64,000 bases of DNA, taken from NCBI GenBank assembly GCA_027886185.1, contig WOAB01000156.1, positions 310,001-374,000 of the forward strand, in the 5' to 3' direction. This DNA is from Rheum nobile. Lineage: Eukaryota; Streptophyta; Magnoliopsida; Caryophyllales; Polygonaceae. The position numbers and the translations under genes were made by a program. Within the stretch, counting starts at the first letter, position 1. Every line of letters starts with the position of its first letter. This document shows positions 22,573 through 34,592 of this stretch, piece by piece. Below the pieces are notes generated by a model that did no database searches, was not told the origin of the DNA, and saw nothing but the letters and a program-made list of their open reading frames with translations.

Positions 22573-23220
22573 GGTCAATTACATGTTAGTCCTTAATCTT
22601 TCATGCTTTTTTTTAAGTCAGTCGCTGATCTCTCATTCATTCTATTTCAGTCATAGACCTTCTTGTGTTATGCATAGTTAACCCCTAATCATTCATTTAT
22701 TATATTCCAATTTTTATTTTTATTTTTTAGATTCTTCGTCCGGTTCGAATGACTATTGTCACTCTACGTCCGGATCGGGTTCTGGTTGATCATCTTTCGA
22801 TGGGACAGAACCCTCCCAACACTAATAATTTCATACACGTCGCTAGAAGGACTCGAACTGGAGACCTCTAAATAGAACGCTTAAGGGGCCTAGCGCCATA
22901 ACCCACTAGACCAATTAGATGTTAGTTCCAATTTTTAATCTTTTAATGATGATGTATCGTTGGTACGTGACCTTTCATTGATTCTATTTCAGTCCCTAAT
23001 ATTTTAATAATAATGATTCATTCATACATTCGTCAATATTGTCGAGAAAATTAGAGGTGAGCGTGGACATTTAACCAATATAATTTCGCTACTGAATCTT
23101 CACATTGTACACATACCATTTATTTCGGTTAATTGCACATTGGCTAACCAAATTTTTAATGAGGAAAGATCTCGTGAGGACGTGATTGGCCGTTAGGAAT
23201 AAGGATGGATCTCGGTTGTC
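22573..23220 (+). repeat. Left terminal inverted repeat of MULE 1 (interrupted by SINE)
   Basis: Aligned by eye with the reverse complement of 35700-36150. Shared blocks are GGTCAATTACA...GTTAGTCC, TTAG(A/G)GGT...TTAACCAATATA, and GTGAGGAC(G/A)TG...CGTTAGGA(A/C)TAAGGA. Similarity is patchy, so the repeat is old. The SINE at 22717-22925 sits inside. Confidence 0.55.
22717..22925 (-). mobile_element. tRNA-derived SINE with 12-bp target duplication
   Basis: The minus strand starts with a tRNA-like head. A box A-like TGGTCTAGTGGG lies near 22917-22906 and a box B-like AGTTCGAGTCC near 22860-22850. A body of about 110 bp follows, then an A-rich tail (CTAAAAAATAAAAATAAAA). TTCCAATTTTTA flanks it at 22705-22716 and 22926-22937. 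Internal Pol III promoter boxes, an A-rich tail and the target duplication together identify a SINE that inserted into the left end of MULE 1. Confidence 0.85.
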
Positions 23221-23540
23221 CGTTTCACCCTTCTTCATTAAAGTTTCTTTCCGGCGCGTTCCTTGGCGCGTGATCCTTTCTTCTTCTTTCTTGTTCGCCA
23301 ATCCAACAGTACGGCTCTTCTCGAGTTGCTGAAATCGTTGCCGCCGTCTTCTACACTCCATCGATTTGATGAAATCGTCTTCTGTTTGATTTCGCATTCA
23401 CCTCTTTGATCTGGCATTCATCTTCTTCCTTTGATTCGCTATAAATTTGTTGTTGATTACCTGCTTCAACTGATTTTGACGTGCCAAATTAGTCTCGCCA
23501 GTAGATCCCTTGAAATTGGGATTTTTCTTTCTCGTTTTTG

Positions 23541-26500
23541 ATGGATTTAGGTAAGTTCTCTGTGTTGTTGTTGTTGTTTAGTTTATAATATCGTATTTTG
23601 CTTCATATTGCTTTAAATCTCTATAGTTTCTGTTGTTTTTTTTTATTGTTTTAACATATGAACACATTCTCTTTGTATTTCAGATATGAACAAATCTTCT
23701 AGTTCATATGAACATATTCTCTTTGTTTTTTATGTTTACGTACATTCTCTTGGCTTTCGCATATGAACACATCCTTTTTATATGTATGCACACATGTGTT
23801 TACCTGTCATTAATACATTATTAATTCATCTTTCCATGTATTTAGTCTTTTATATATTATCTGTATATTTTGCATATACAGACAATAAAGTTTTAGTGTT
23901 TCATATACTGTATATGCACAAAGTGTAAGTTGATGTATGCACACAATAGTGTTAATCATATGCACACAAATGTGTTTAGCATATGAACACATGTGTGTTA
24001 GCTTATGAACACATCTTAATTTCATCTTTCCATGTAGTTTTAGTGCTTCATATATTATATATGCACACACTGGAAGTTGAGGTGTGCACACAACAGTGTT
24101 AATTATATATTATCTATGCACACATGTGTTTACCTGGCATGAATACAATATTAATTCATCTTTTCATTTAGGTAGTCTTTCATATATTATCTATGCACAC
24201 AGTGGAAGTTAAGTTGCACACAACAGTGTTAATAATATGCACACATGAGTTATAATATATGCACACAACATTCTGCAACTTATATTTTTGTATTATGTTG
24301 GATACATTTTTTCAGGAAAGGGTGAAATGGAGGAGAAGAAGGGTACTGTTTCTCCATGCAATACTATTGAGTATCATTCTCCTGTGTGTGATGATGAATT
24401 GAAGCCACATGTTGGACAACTTTTCCCTTCGGTTGAAGCTGCCATTCAGTTTTATCGAATCTATGCAGAAGCATGTGGTTTTTCTATACGTGTGAATTCA
24501 TCAAAGAAAGCAAAGGATGGATCAAATGTTATCATATGGAAGTATCTAGTTTGCAATAGAGAAGGTTTCAAGCATGTATCTCCTTATGCTGAGTTCAATC
24601 CTGCTGAAGGAGATCTTGTTAAAAGAAGGACGGTGTCAAACAGGTGCGGATGTGATGCTAAAATGTGGTTCAGATTCGTTGGAAATGATGGCTACCGAGT
24701 GACACATTTTGTTAGTGAACATACACATCCCATGCTACGGAAGTCTGAAATGCAGTTTTCTAAAAGCAACAGGAAAGTCACACCATTTCACCAAGACTTC
24801 ATCATGAACTGCATTAAATCAAATGTCGGTGTTAGCAAGAGTTACAAAGTCTACAAGAATTTAGTTGGTTCATATGCTAATATAGGTGCTACTGTTGTTG
24901 ATTTCAAGAATTTTCTGAGAGGTCTCAATTCATACATGGTAGGCTCTGATGCACAAATGATCCTTGATGACTTCTACAAGAGGAAGGAACGATCTGATTC
25001 GTTCTACTTTGACTATTTTGTTAACAAGGAGGACCAACTATGCCGCTTGTTTTGGTGTGATGATATTAGTAGGAAGAGCTTCTCTTATTTTGGCGACGTT
25101 GTTTCAGCTGATGCTACCTATCAACTGAATTCGTATGTACTTTCTTCCATCACCCTTTAAATCTGTTTATTACATATGTACACTGAAATAGGAAGACATA
25201 TGAACACAGTAATCAATTACATATGAAAATATATGATTTAACACATGCACACATGAGACGTGGGATATGCACACTAGGTATATGATATGAACACATTGAA
25301 TTGTAATTTTTTTCATTGTACATGAACACATTTGTATATCATCTGCACACATTAATGCATTTGATATGAACAAATTATCAATACTTAATGCACACAGTAT
25401 TGATGTGTTTACTTTTTATTGATGTTGTAGGTATAACATGGTTTTCGTTCCATTTACTGGTGTTGATAATCATAAAAAGTCTATAACGTTTGCTGCTGGT
25501 TTGCTGTTGAATGAAGATATACCTTCTTATGTGTGGTTATTTGATAATTTGAAAAGGGCAATGGGCCGTGAGCCGTATGTGATTATAATTGACCAAGATG
25601 CTGCTGTAAAATCTGCTGTTGAGCAAGTTGTTAGTGGTTCTGTTCATCGGTTATGCATGTGGCATATCATGAAGAAGGCCAATCTGAAAGTGAGATTCCC
25701 TCATATGACATGTCCCACTACTATTGAGGGATTCCATAAGAAGTTTAATGGCATTGTTTGGAGTGAGGAACTTACTCCTATTCAGTTTGAAGAGCAGTGG
25801 TCTACTATTATTTCTGAATATGGTCTAGAGATGAATGAGTGGTTGGGAGTTATGTTTGATCTAAGATGTTACTGGATACCTTCATTCTTCCATGATGTTA
25901 AGATGGCTGGCCTGTTGAGGACAACGTCTCGGTCTGAAAGCCAAAACAGTTTCTTTGGTAATTTTCTTGGGTCGCAGTCAACTCTTGTTGTGTTCATGAT
26001 GCAGTTTAATAGTGTAATTGAGTCACAAAGGCATAATCAGAAGAAGTTGGATTTGGATTCTTCCACTTGCTCTCCACACCTGAAGACGCCGTTGGAGATA
26101 GAAAGGCATTGTGCTTCAATCTACACCATCAACATGTTCTATGATGTGCAAGAAGAGATTTGTGGTGCTACTTACCAGTGTTCGCTTGCTGATCTGAGGA
26201 AGGAAACCGATATTCATCACTATGAAGTTAGTTTCCCAGTTGGGAAAAATCATACAGTTCAACATGTGATTGCTAGTGATGACTACCACTGTTCATGCAA
26301 CAAGTTCCTCAGTATAGGTATTCATTGCTGCCACATCTTCATGGTATTTAAAAACCTTGGTATCAAGTCATTACCTACAAAGTTCATTAATACTCGTTGG
26401 ACGAAGCAAGCAATTTTACAGCCTCTTTTCGAAGTGGATGGTTCAGTTGACGATGGTAGTGCTCAGATTGATGAGAAGAAGCAATTGGTGACTGAACTTT

Positions 26501-26841
26501 TGTCAGAGATGCATTATTGTGTTGATATTTTGGGTGACAATGTTGAAAAAATGAAGGAGTTTCTGTGTGTGATAAAGGAGCAAAAGGCAGCTTTTATGAG
26601 TGTAGCAACAGCTGAGACATCTGCTTCCACCTCAACAAGAAATTATTCAAAATATGTAGGTGGTTTACCAGATCAAGTTAATGTTCATCCTCATCCACGA
26701 GCAAACAACAAGGACAGGAAGAGACGCATTAGGAGTGGACAAGAGATTGAGATAGAAAACTCAAAGAAGCAAAAGAGAACATGTGTGATTTGCAAAAAGT
26801 CTGGACACAATTACAAGACTTGCCCTCAATATGAGGATTAG
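23541..26841 (+). CDS. FAR1-type MULE transposase, three exons (745 aa)
   Basis: Proposed exons are 23541-23550, 24316-25132 and 25431-26841, with GT-AG introns and consistent phase. The 10-base first exon (ATGGATTTAG) is followed by GTAAGT. The protein has a FAR1-type WRKY-GCM1 zinc-binding domain (about 45-140, including VSNRCGCDAKM and SEHTHPM). It also has a MULE transposase core with acidic residues at SADATY (about 269), IIDQDA (about 330) and SRSESQN (about 436). A SWIM zinc finger (CSCNKFLSIGIHCCHIF, about 560-575) and a C-terminal CCHC knuckle (CVICKKSGHNYKTC) follow. It would act in the nucleus, binding element ends and cutting DNA. No stop or frameshift was found. If the tiny exon is wrong, translation could start at 24327. 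Confidence 0.85.
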
Positions 26842-27496
26842 GGAACACTTGTTATAGATTCAAAATTTCAACGGAATATTGATTCAAGTTGTATTTTTTT
26901 TTTCGATAGCTTTTCGTATTCAAACATTCTGTGTTTTCTTTTGTTATTGAAACTTTTACACACTTTTTGTTTTCATGTGCAGAAACTAGATATATTATAT
27001 GAACACAGTAGGTATGTCATATGCACACACTGGCTCTCACCATTTGCTCACAAGAGCTTTCATGATATGCACACACAACAATAATCACATGCCCACACAA
27101 GAACTCAACATATGCACACAGAATAATCCATCATATGCGCACCTCATCATATGCACACACTGCCTTTCAACATATGCACACAAAATATTACACCATTCGA
27201 AGACTTTCTTTATATGCACAAACAAGAATACATATATGCACACACAAGAATTCAACATATGCACACACTAGCTATATATATGCACACGGTAAGCTTAGCA
27301 TTTGCACACGAGACACTGAATAAATGCACAAAAAATATTAGCATTTTATACATTCACTCACAGAAGCAGTACATTGTTATTCACTACAAAACAAAATAAA
27401 ACATTCAATTGTCTTCTACCGTACATGTCATACTAACATTCAAGCTACAACAACATTAAATTGTTTTGTTCCAAACACAGTGTAACATTACAACAT
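26842..27496. other. Spacer between convergent MULE 1 genes
   Basis: It holds the 3' ends of both genes. From 26995 to about 27330 there is a dense plus-strand run of CATATGCACACA-type repeats. No separate gene is seen. Confidence 0.6.
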
Positions 27497-30400
27497 TCAT
27501 GGCTTTTTCTTGTTGGTTGCATAACTTCTCCTCTTTAGACAGCCTTCAAGTAACTGCTCAAAATTTTTCTTGTGCTCATTGTGCTCACATTTGAGGAAAG
27601 TTGAGTAGTACTTCACCCTTAAGTTGTTCAACTGCTTTTGGTTTTCCTTCAGCAGACCGCTGCGCCATTCTGACAACCCATTTCCTTTGTACGTTTCCAT
27701 GTGTCTCATTGCAAAAATGCCACAGTCTATCTTGTTATTTGCATCCCCCCAGCTCATCTGTAGTCTCTCAGTCGGAACTTTGTTTACATCCATTATGATT
27801 TGAGCTTTCGTTGACATCTGACTTTCCAAGAGAAAATTCACAAATAAAGTTCTCTGTGTAAAAAACAAACAAACATAAGTTAGTAATAATTTTCCAATTT
27901 TATAGTAATAAATTTATCATTTATAGTCAAGTTATACTCACCAATGTGCATGGAACTTCTCCATATTTGTCATCACCTCCGTTGGAAGAGTTGTCAATTA
28001 TGTGGACAACTGATGTCTTGACATTGATTGCAATCACATAATAGTGTGCATGGGCAGTAATTGGGAAAAAGAACTATTTAATCAATAAAAATAATGTATG
28101 TTAGAACATATCAACACTTATGTGTGCATATGCACCCAGAAAATATGACGATAGTACACATGCGCACAAGTCTTCATATGTAAGACAAGACATATATATG
28201 CACACATAAGTGTACACATAGGCACACAACAGTGTTAATCATATGCACACAAAAGAATTATGGACAAATATGCAATGTGTATATGGTTGAACAATTTCAA
28301 CTTACTAGGTTAACGTTTTGGATCTTTAAATTCTTTTTCTTGAAACCTTGAACAAAGTTAAAGCTCTCCATTAAGCATTTGTTGAACAATATTATTCTTT
28401 CCTCCATTGCAACTTCTTTTGCCAACACAGTATACATCTGCATGTTAAAGAAAAATGAAGTTAGAAAATATAATTCGTTAATAATGATATAATTTATTAC
28501 AGTATTTAGTATGTACCATATGCACTGTTGGTAGGAAGAATCTCAATGGAGACGCTGCATCTTTGTATATTTCATTTTCATTTAATATTGCAGTGTATCC
28601 ATCAAATAGACCACTGTCTAGGCATTGTCCTTCCTTTAATGAGGAGAAGTCACTTTTGTAGTATGAGAATTCATTCACTTTGAAAATCATATCGCTGCAT
28701 GAAACTTATTTTCATTAGAAATATGATTTAACATACTTACATAATCAAATTAGATACGCACACATAAAAATCAAAATATGCACACATAATAATCAAAATA
28801 TGCACACACAAGAATCATATATGCACACAAGTTCTAATATGCACACACATGATTTAGTATACGCACACAAGCTTTAATATATGCACACACACTAACTATC
28901 ATATGAACACATAATATTTGAAAATAAATTTATATCAACTTACCAATTTTTTATTCTTGTGTTCATCAGCCAATCGTAGATATTTTTCTCCTCTGTAGTT
29001 GCATGCTCATTAATATCAACCTCTCTTGCTTTGAATGGAGATTTCACATATTCTGAAGGATTAGTTATCCTTTTCTGTACGTTCTGCACCAGTGTCACAT
29101 TAGAGTTTCCAACCACAAATGTTACCTAATAATACACACAAACCGTTGTAGTCTTGCAAATTATAAAAGGTTCTAATTCAACCAAATTTTCTTTCTATGT
29201 ACCTTCTTTGGAATGGTTGATTCTGTTGCCTCAACTGGTGTCGATTCCTTCGATTCCAGTTTCCTCAATATTTCCTTCTCCTGAGTAGAAATTGGTGAGA
29301 CCCCCAAGTCAAATGATGGAACTTCATGAAAATTCATTCTGATCTGCAGTATGCACACAAAAGCATTGTTATATGAATACAAATGATTTAATATATGCAC
29401 ACACAAGGAACAAGATATGCACATACATTAACTATCATATGAACACCCAAGTTTATCATATGCACACACAAAAAATTCTATTCAGATTTTACCTTTTTAT
29501 TTTCAGCAGCCTTTTCTTCTTCTGCCTTCCCAGCATCCTCAATTATTTGGGCCTCCTCAATTATTTGACAAGGCATCTCCCTTGGACTCTCAACCTTCAA
29601 CATATGCACACAAAGAGTTATTTATATGCACACACAAGTATCATATGGACACACAAGTTTTAAGATATGCACACAGTAGGTATTCTGATTTCTACCACTT
29701 TCTCTCCCGATGCTTCCTTATCTCCCTCCTCATTTATTTGGCCTTGCATTTCACTAGAACCCTCAACCTTCAATATGCACACACAATGATTATTATTTGC
29801 ACACACATATCATTTTATATGCACACACAAGTTTTACGACATGCACAAAGTAGGTTTTCTCTGACTTTTACCTCTTTCTTTCCTGATGCGTCCTCTTCCT
29901 CATTCATTTGTCCTTGCATTTCAGTAGAACCCCCAACCTTCAATATGCACACAACCTTCAACATATGCACAAACAAGTTTTAACATATGCACACGCAAGT
30001 TTCAAGATATGCAGACATTAGGTTCTCCCTTGAACCACCAACCTTCAATATATGCACACACAAGAGATATTTATATGCACACAAAAGTATCAACATATAC
30101 ACACAAATAACATTTTATAAGCACACACAAGTTTTAAGATATGCACATGGTTTTTACCTCTTTTCCTGTTGAAGCCTCCTTATCTTTGTCGTCAATGATT
30201 TGGACAAGTATTGAACTTGAACCACCAACCTTCAACATATGCACACACAAGAATTATGAGGTATGCACAAACAATAGTTATTAGTATGCACACACAAGTA
30301 TCAACATATGCACACAATAATTTTTTCACTTGGACCCTTAAACTACAACATATGCACACACAAGAGTTATTTATATGCACACACAATGACTCAACATATG

Positions 30401-33400
30401 CACACAGATTTATTGTTAAAAGATTTTCTTACCTGATTTTCATCATCTTCTTCCTTGTCATTAGTATTTTCCTCCTCCATGATTTCTTCTTCATTATGAG
30501 GCTCCTGTATGTTTACCTGGTTATGTTCTTCCTTATTTTCTTTTTCCTTGTCATGTACAATTTCTTCTCCCTTTTCAACTCTGCTGGCCTCCTCCATGTT
30601 TTCTTCATAAGTGTGTGGCTCTTCCATGTTTCCTCGTTCTTCCCTATCATCATCACTGCCAACAATATGGGATTCGTGCATGTTTTCTTCATCCATGGTC
30701 TTCTTCATTAGAAGGTAAATACATGGATTAGTACTCGTTATATTGTAACAAACTATATAGCAAACAAATACACATTATTAACTTACTTCCCTTGATACTT
30801 GTTGAACAAAATCCGACAGTCCAGGTACCCACATAGATCCCTCATGCTTCTCCTTTTCCTTCAAAGTTTTATCAATTTCATCCAAGCACTTTACATCTTC
30901 ATCCCAGAATTCAGATTGGTTGTCAAAGTCGTTATATTCAGTTTGTGACAAGGACTCCGATCTCAGCTTAACATTTATAATCTTCTCACAGCCAATGTTG
31001 ACCTTGTTCAATAAACCATTGTGAGCAAGCTGTGGTGGTGTCCCCTTGTTCTTATTCACAAACTTTCTAATCTTTACAACCATTTCTTCAGCATCATGTA
31101 GATAGTCCTTCATGAATGTCTTGAGTTCGTCGTCATTTGGAGCAGCATCATTCTGTTTATCTTGGGCAGAAGCTGTCTCTCCCCGCCTTGTTGATTCATC
31201 TTGATCGTGAAACTGAGGCCTTTCCCTAACAAACCCTCTCCCAAATCCACCATGGATTAACTCTTCGTCTTCTCTTTCCTTTAGTGTCTTTGTGTTCCAG
31301 TTCTTGATTATTGGAAATTTCCTCTCAGAAGGCTTTCCTTTAAACACCATTTGGTCAACATATATCAACTGCAAAGAAGTGTTATACACACATTAAGATG
31401 TGAACAAAGAGGTAAACACATAGTAGGAGACATATGCACACAACACTGTAAGCATATGCACTCAACACCATAATCATATGCACACAGCACGAGACATGTG
31501 TGTGTGCACATATATGCACCTATTTATGCCCATGTGCATTTGCAATGCACACACACACATCACTTGTGTGTGCAAATGCACACACATCACTTGTGTGTGC
31601 AAATGCACACACATCACTTGTGTGTGCAAATGCACACACATCACTTGTGTGTGCACATGCACACCAATTTATGTCATTGTGCATTTGCAATGCACACACA
31701 TCACTTGTGTGTGCACATGCACCCATTTATGTCATTGTGCATTTGCAATGCACACACACATCACTTGTGTGTGCACATGCACACACACATCACTTGTGTG
31801 TTCACATGCACACACACCCATTTATGTGCATGTGCATTTGCAATGCACACACATCACTTGTGTGTGCACATGCACACCAATTTATGTCATTGTGCATTTA
31901 CAATGCACACACATCACTTGTGTGTGCACATGCACCCATTTATGTCATTGTGCATTTGCAATGCACACACACATCACTTGTGTGTGCACATGCACACACC
32001 CATTTATGTCCATGTGCAAATGCACACACACATCACTTGTGTGTTCACATGCACACACACCCATTTATGTGCATGTGCATTTGCAATGCACACACATCAC
32101 TTGTGTAGTGCACACACATGTGTGTGCATGTGCACACACCCATTTATCTGCAGTGTGCACACACAAGTGATGTGTGAACATGCACACACTTTTGTGTGAA
32201 GTGCACACACATGTGTCTGGCTATGCACAAATAAGTTATCATATATGCACACAAATTTCAGAAACAATGAATTCAAAGAAATGAAAGTTTTATTCTTACC
32301 AGTAGTAGCAACAAAGGTCTCGTGTATGGTTTTGTTGTACTAGGTTCCCAATTACCTCCACACTCAACAAGCTTGTCAAAGACAAAGGCACTCCAATTAT
32401 ATTGGCTTATCTTGTCAACATCATCTAGGAGATCAAGTATCTCAAACTTCAACTTCCCATTGGCGTGCCCATCCATCACCGAATTGACAAAAAAGAGGAT
32501 GAAGTACCTCTTGAACCAAATATCCCCTTGATATGTCAGCATCTTGTCTTTGATATTACCGAGCACAATACTCCTCGTTGTCTTTTTTGGAAAGTCGTCA
32601 GCTAACTTGGCAAGGATTTGTTTGTTGCGTAATTTATCGGGAGCCACAATTCTGATGCTGCCCTTCGGAATGCCGAGATAGTCATGTGCATCATTCTCAG
32701 TAACCAAAATCTCTGCAGAACGATTTAACTTGATGGTGCATTTACATTCATCAAATTTGCTAGCAACATATAGGCCTAGCCTCCCTGGCAAGTCTTCGAC
32801 CTTCCAGGCAAGCAATGCTCCAAATCCCATGTGTATAATAGCTTGTCTTTGAGCAGCACTAAAATTCTGTTCATCAGCAAACATTCGAACTAGTGTTCTT
32901 GGGGATTTTCTACATAACAACCGAGGGTTATCATTCCTGGCTTCAGTTATCCCCTTCTTCACGTTCAACTGTTGATTTGGTACCTTCCCAGTGTCCTTCT
33001 CCTCCATTTTCCCTCTCTTTGATACTTTATTAGTGTCCTTCTCCTCCTTTTTCCCTCTCTTTGATACCTTCTCAGTGTCCTTGTCCTCTTTTTTCTGTTT
33101 CTTTTGTCTAGATACCTCTGGTTCTGTAGGGCTTTTCTTCCTCTTGCCTTTTTGTTTGTGTTTTTCAGTAACTTCCTTCTCTTTTGGCTCAGTGTGTGGC
33201 TCAGTTTGTGCTGGCTTTGACTTGTTTGTATATCTGGGGGATTTTCTTGTTCCTTCTCTTTGTTTCTTCCTCTTTGTTTCTGTGTGCAAAATAAAAGAAA
33301 CACAATAATATTTAACATATGAACACATAAGTATTAAAGTGTTGTACACGGTGTACACAACATATACACTTGTCTAACTCACAGTATATGAAGACAGACA

Positions 33401-34592
33401 TTATCATTGTATGCACACAAAAGCTTTAGTTAAATATTATGCACACACATGTGTTTGCAAATTCTGTTCATCTTCAAACATGCACACACAAGTGTGTGCA
33501 CACACAAGTGTTAATAAACATGCACACACAAGTTAAACACATATGCACACACAATGAAAAGTCATGTGCACACAATTAAAAATCACATGTACATGTGTGC
33601 ATATGCACACACAAGACTCATCCACAGATTTGCATATGCACACACAAGTTAAACACATATGCACACACAGCTATAAGACATCTGCACACGGAAAGCTATT
33701 CTACTAACCAGGGGGAGTGTTTAACATATGAACACATAAGTATTAAAGTGTTGTACACGGTGTACACAATACACTTATCATTGTGTGTGCACACACTAGT
33801 GTGTGCATGTGCAGACACACGCATTTATGTCCACTTGCACATGGACACACACTTGTGCACAAACAAGTGTGTTTGCAAACGTGCACAGATGTGTTTGCAA
33901 ATTCTGTTCATCTTCAAACATGCACACACAAGTGTTAATAAACATGCACACACAAGTTAAACACATATGCACACACAATGAAAAGTCATGTGCACACAAT
34001 TAAAAATCACATGTACATGTGTGCATATGCACACACAAGTTAAACACATATGCACACACAAGTTAAACACATATTCACACACAACTATAAGACATCTGCA
34101 CACGGAAAGCTATTCTACTAACCAGGGTCAGTGTTTGTTGGGGTAGTGAATTCACAACTAGAATCTTGTTGTTGTGTAGATGTTTGTCCTTCTTCATACA
34201 GAACCATCATCATAGAATCTGATTGATCTATCCCTCTCAGATTTGTGGAGTCTCTCTCTTCTTCTTCTTCTTCAGATTCTGGACAATGTTGTACTTGTCT
34301 GACAGCCAACCTTTTTTTTCTCTTATTGTTTGTTCCCTTCACACCTATTAAGTACATATATGTTTAACGTATATTTCATATGCATACCTATTAAGTTAGA
34401 GATATTCAAAGATAAATATGTTTTCAAATGCACACATATGTACAATATACCTTGTGTTAGTGATGAAGTTGGTGTTTTGTTCTGTGTAGATCTGTCATTC
34501 CTTCGCTTTGTCCTCAACCCCCTATCTGTCATAGATGATGTTGGGCTTTGATCTGGATCAATTGTCATTGTTCCATATCTTAATTCCGTCAC
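27497..34592 (-). CDS. Ulp1/SENP-like C48 cysteine protease gene of MULE 1, multi-exon
   Basis: Exons read by eye (plus coordinates, transcribed high to low): 34592-34451, 34344-34123, 33279-32300, 31368-30787, 30702-30433, 30229-30158, 29937-29872, 29767-29696, 29594-29493, 29343-29203, 29125-28944, 28694-28517, 28437-28306, 28073-27942, 27853-27497. All junctions are GT-AG and phases agree, giving about 1200 residues; the first exon, upstream of 34592, is unresolved. The N-terminal part is basic with KRGKKEEKDT repeats. A plant-MULE Ulp1 leader domain (MGFGALLAWKVEDLPGRLG) and an acidic exon follow. The C-terminal protease has His in HAHYYVIAI, Asp in VVHIIDNS and Cys in IDCGIFAM. Ulp1 enzymes cleave SUMO; the role in a MULE is unknown. 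The usual oxyanion Gln is not obvious. Confidence 0.8.
29493..30229 (-). repeat. Array of duplicated mini-exons in the MULE 1 Ulp1 gene
   Basis: Four short exons (30229-30158, 29937-29872, 29767-29696, 29594-29493; 72, 66, 72 and 102 bases) are diverged copies of one another. All are phase 0-0 and all begin after the acceptor TTGAAG with GTTG(G/A). They encode V(G/E)(G/S)(S/P) followed by an acidic Gln/Glu-rich stretch, for example VEGSSEMQGQINEE and VGGSTEMQGQMNEE. Decayed copies with the same start lie near 30045 (CTTGAACCACCAACCTTCAA on plus) and 29955. The introns between them consist almost only of CATATGCACACAC repeats. Confidence 0.85.
31480..32230. repeat. Dense tandem array with inverted symmetry in a Ulp1 intron
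   Basis: Units of about 60-75 bases alternate CACACACATCACTTGTGTGTG, TGCACATGCAC, CCATTTATGTCATTGTGC and ATTTGCAATGCA. Most blocks are self-complementary, so single strands would fold into serial hairpins. Open frames across this array, rich in Cys and His, are by-products of the repeat. It fills most of the intron between the exons ending at 32300 and starting at 31368. Confidence 0.9.
33310..34125. repeat. Tandem segmental duplication of about 410 bp in an intron
   Basis: Two copies share TAACATATGAACACATAAGT with TGTTGTACACGGTGTACACAA (33316 and 33723), TTCTGTTCATCTTCAAACAT (33461 and 33902) and GGAAAGCTATTCTACTAACC (33690 and 34106). The duplicated block includes a copy of the exon-end donor sequence CTG-GTTAGTAG on the minus strand, so a second, unused splice donor lies inside the intron. 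Confidence 0.85.

Noticed and set aside
22840..22920. Functional tRNA gene
   Set aside because: The A and B boxes are present, but the sequence does not fold as a full cloverleaf and continues into a body with an A-rich tail and target duplications, so it is a SINE.
29373..30711. Plus-strand frames rich in YAHT/HMHTQ
   Set aside because: They are antisense readings of the Ulp1 introns (CATATGCACACA repeats) and mini-exons.
31478..32199. Long Cys/His-rich open frames on both strands
   Set aside because: They are translations of the TGTGTGCA/CACACA tandem array inside a Ulp1 intron; all frames are open because the repeat lacks stop trinucleotides.
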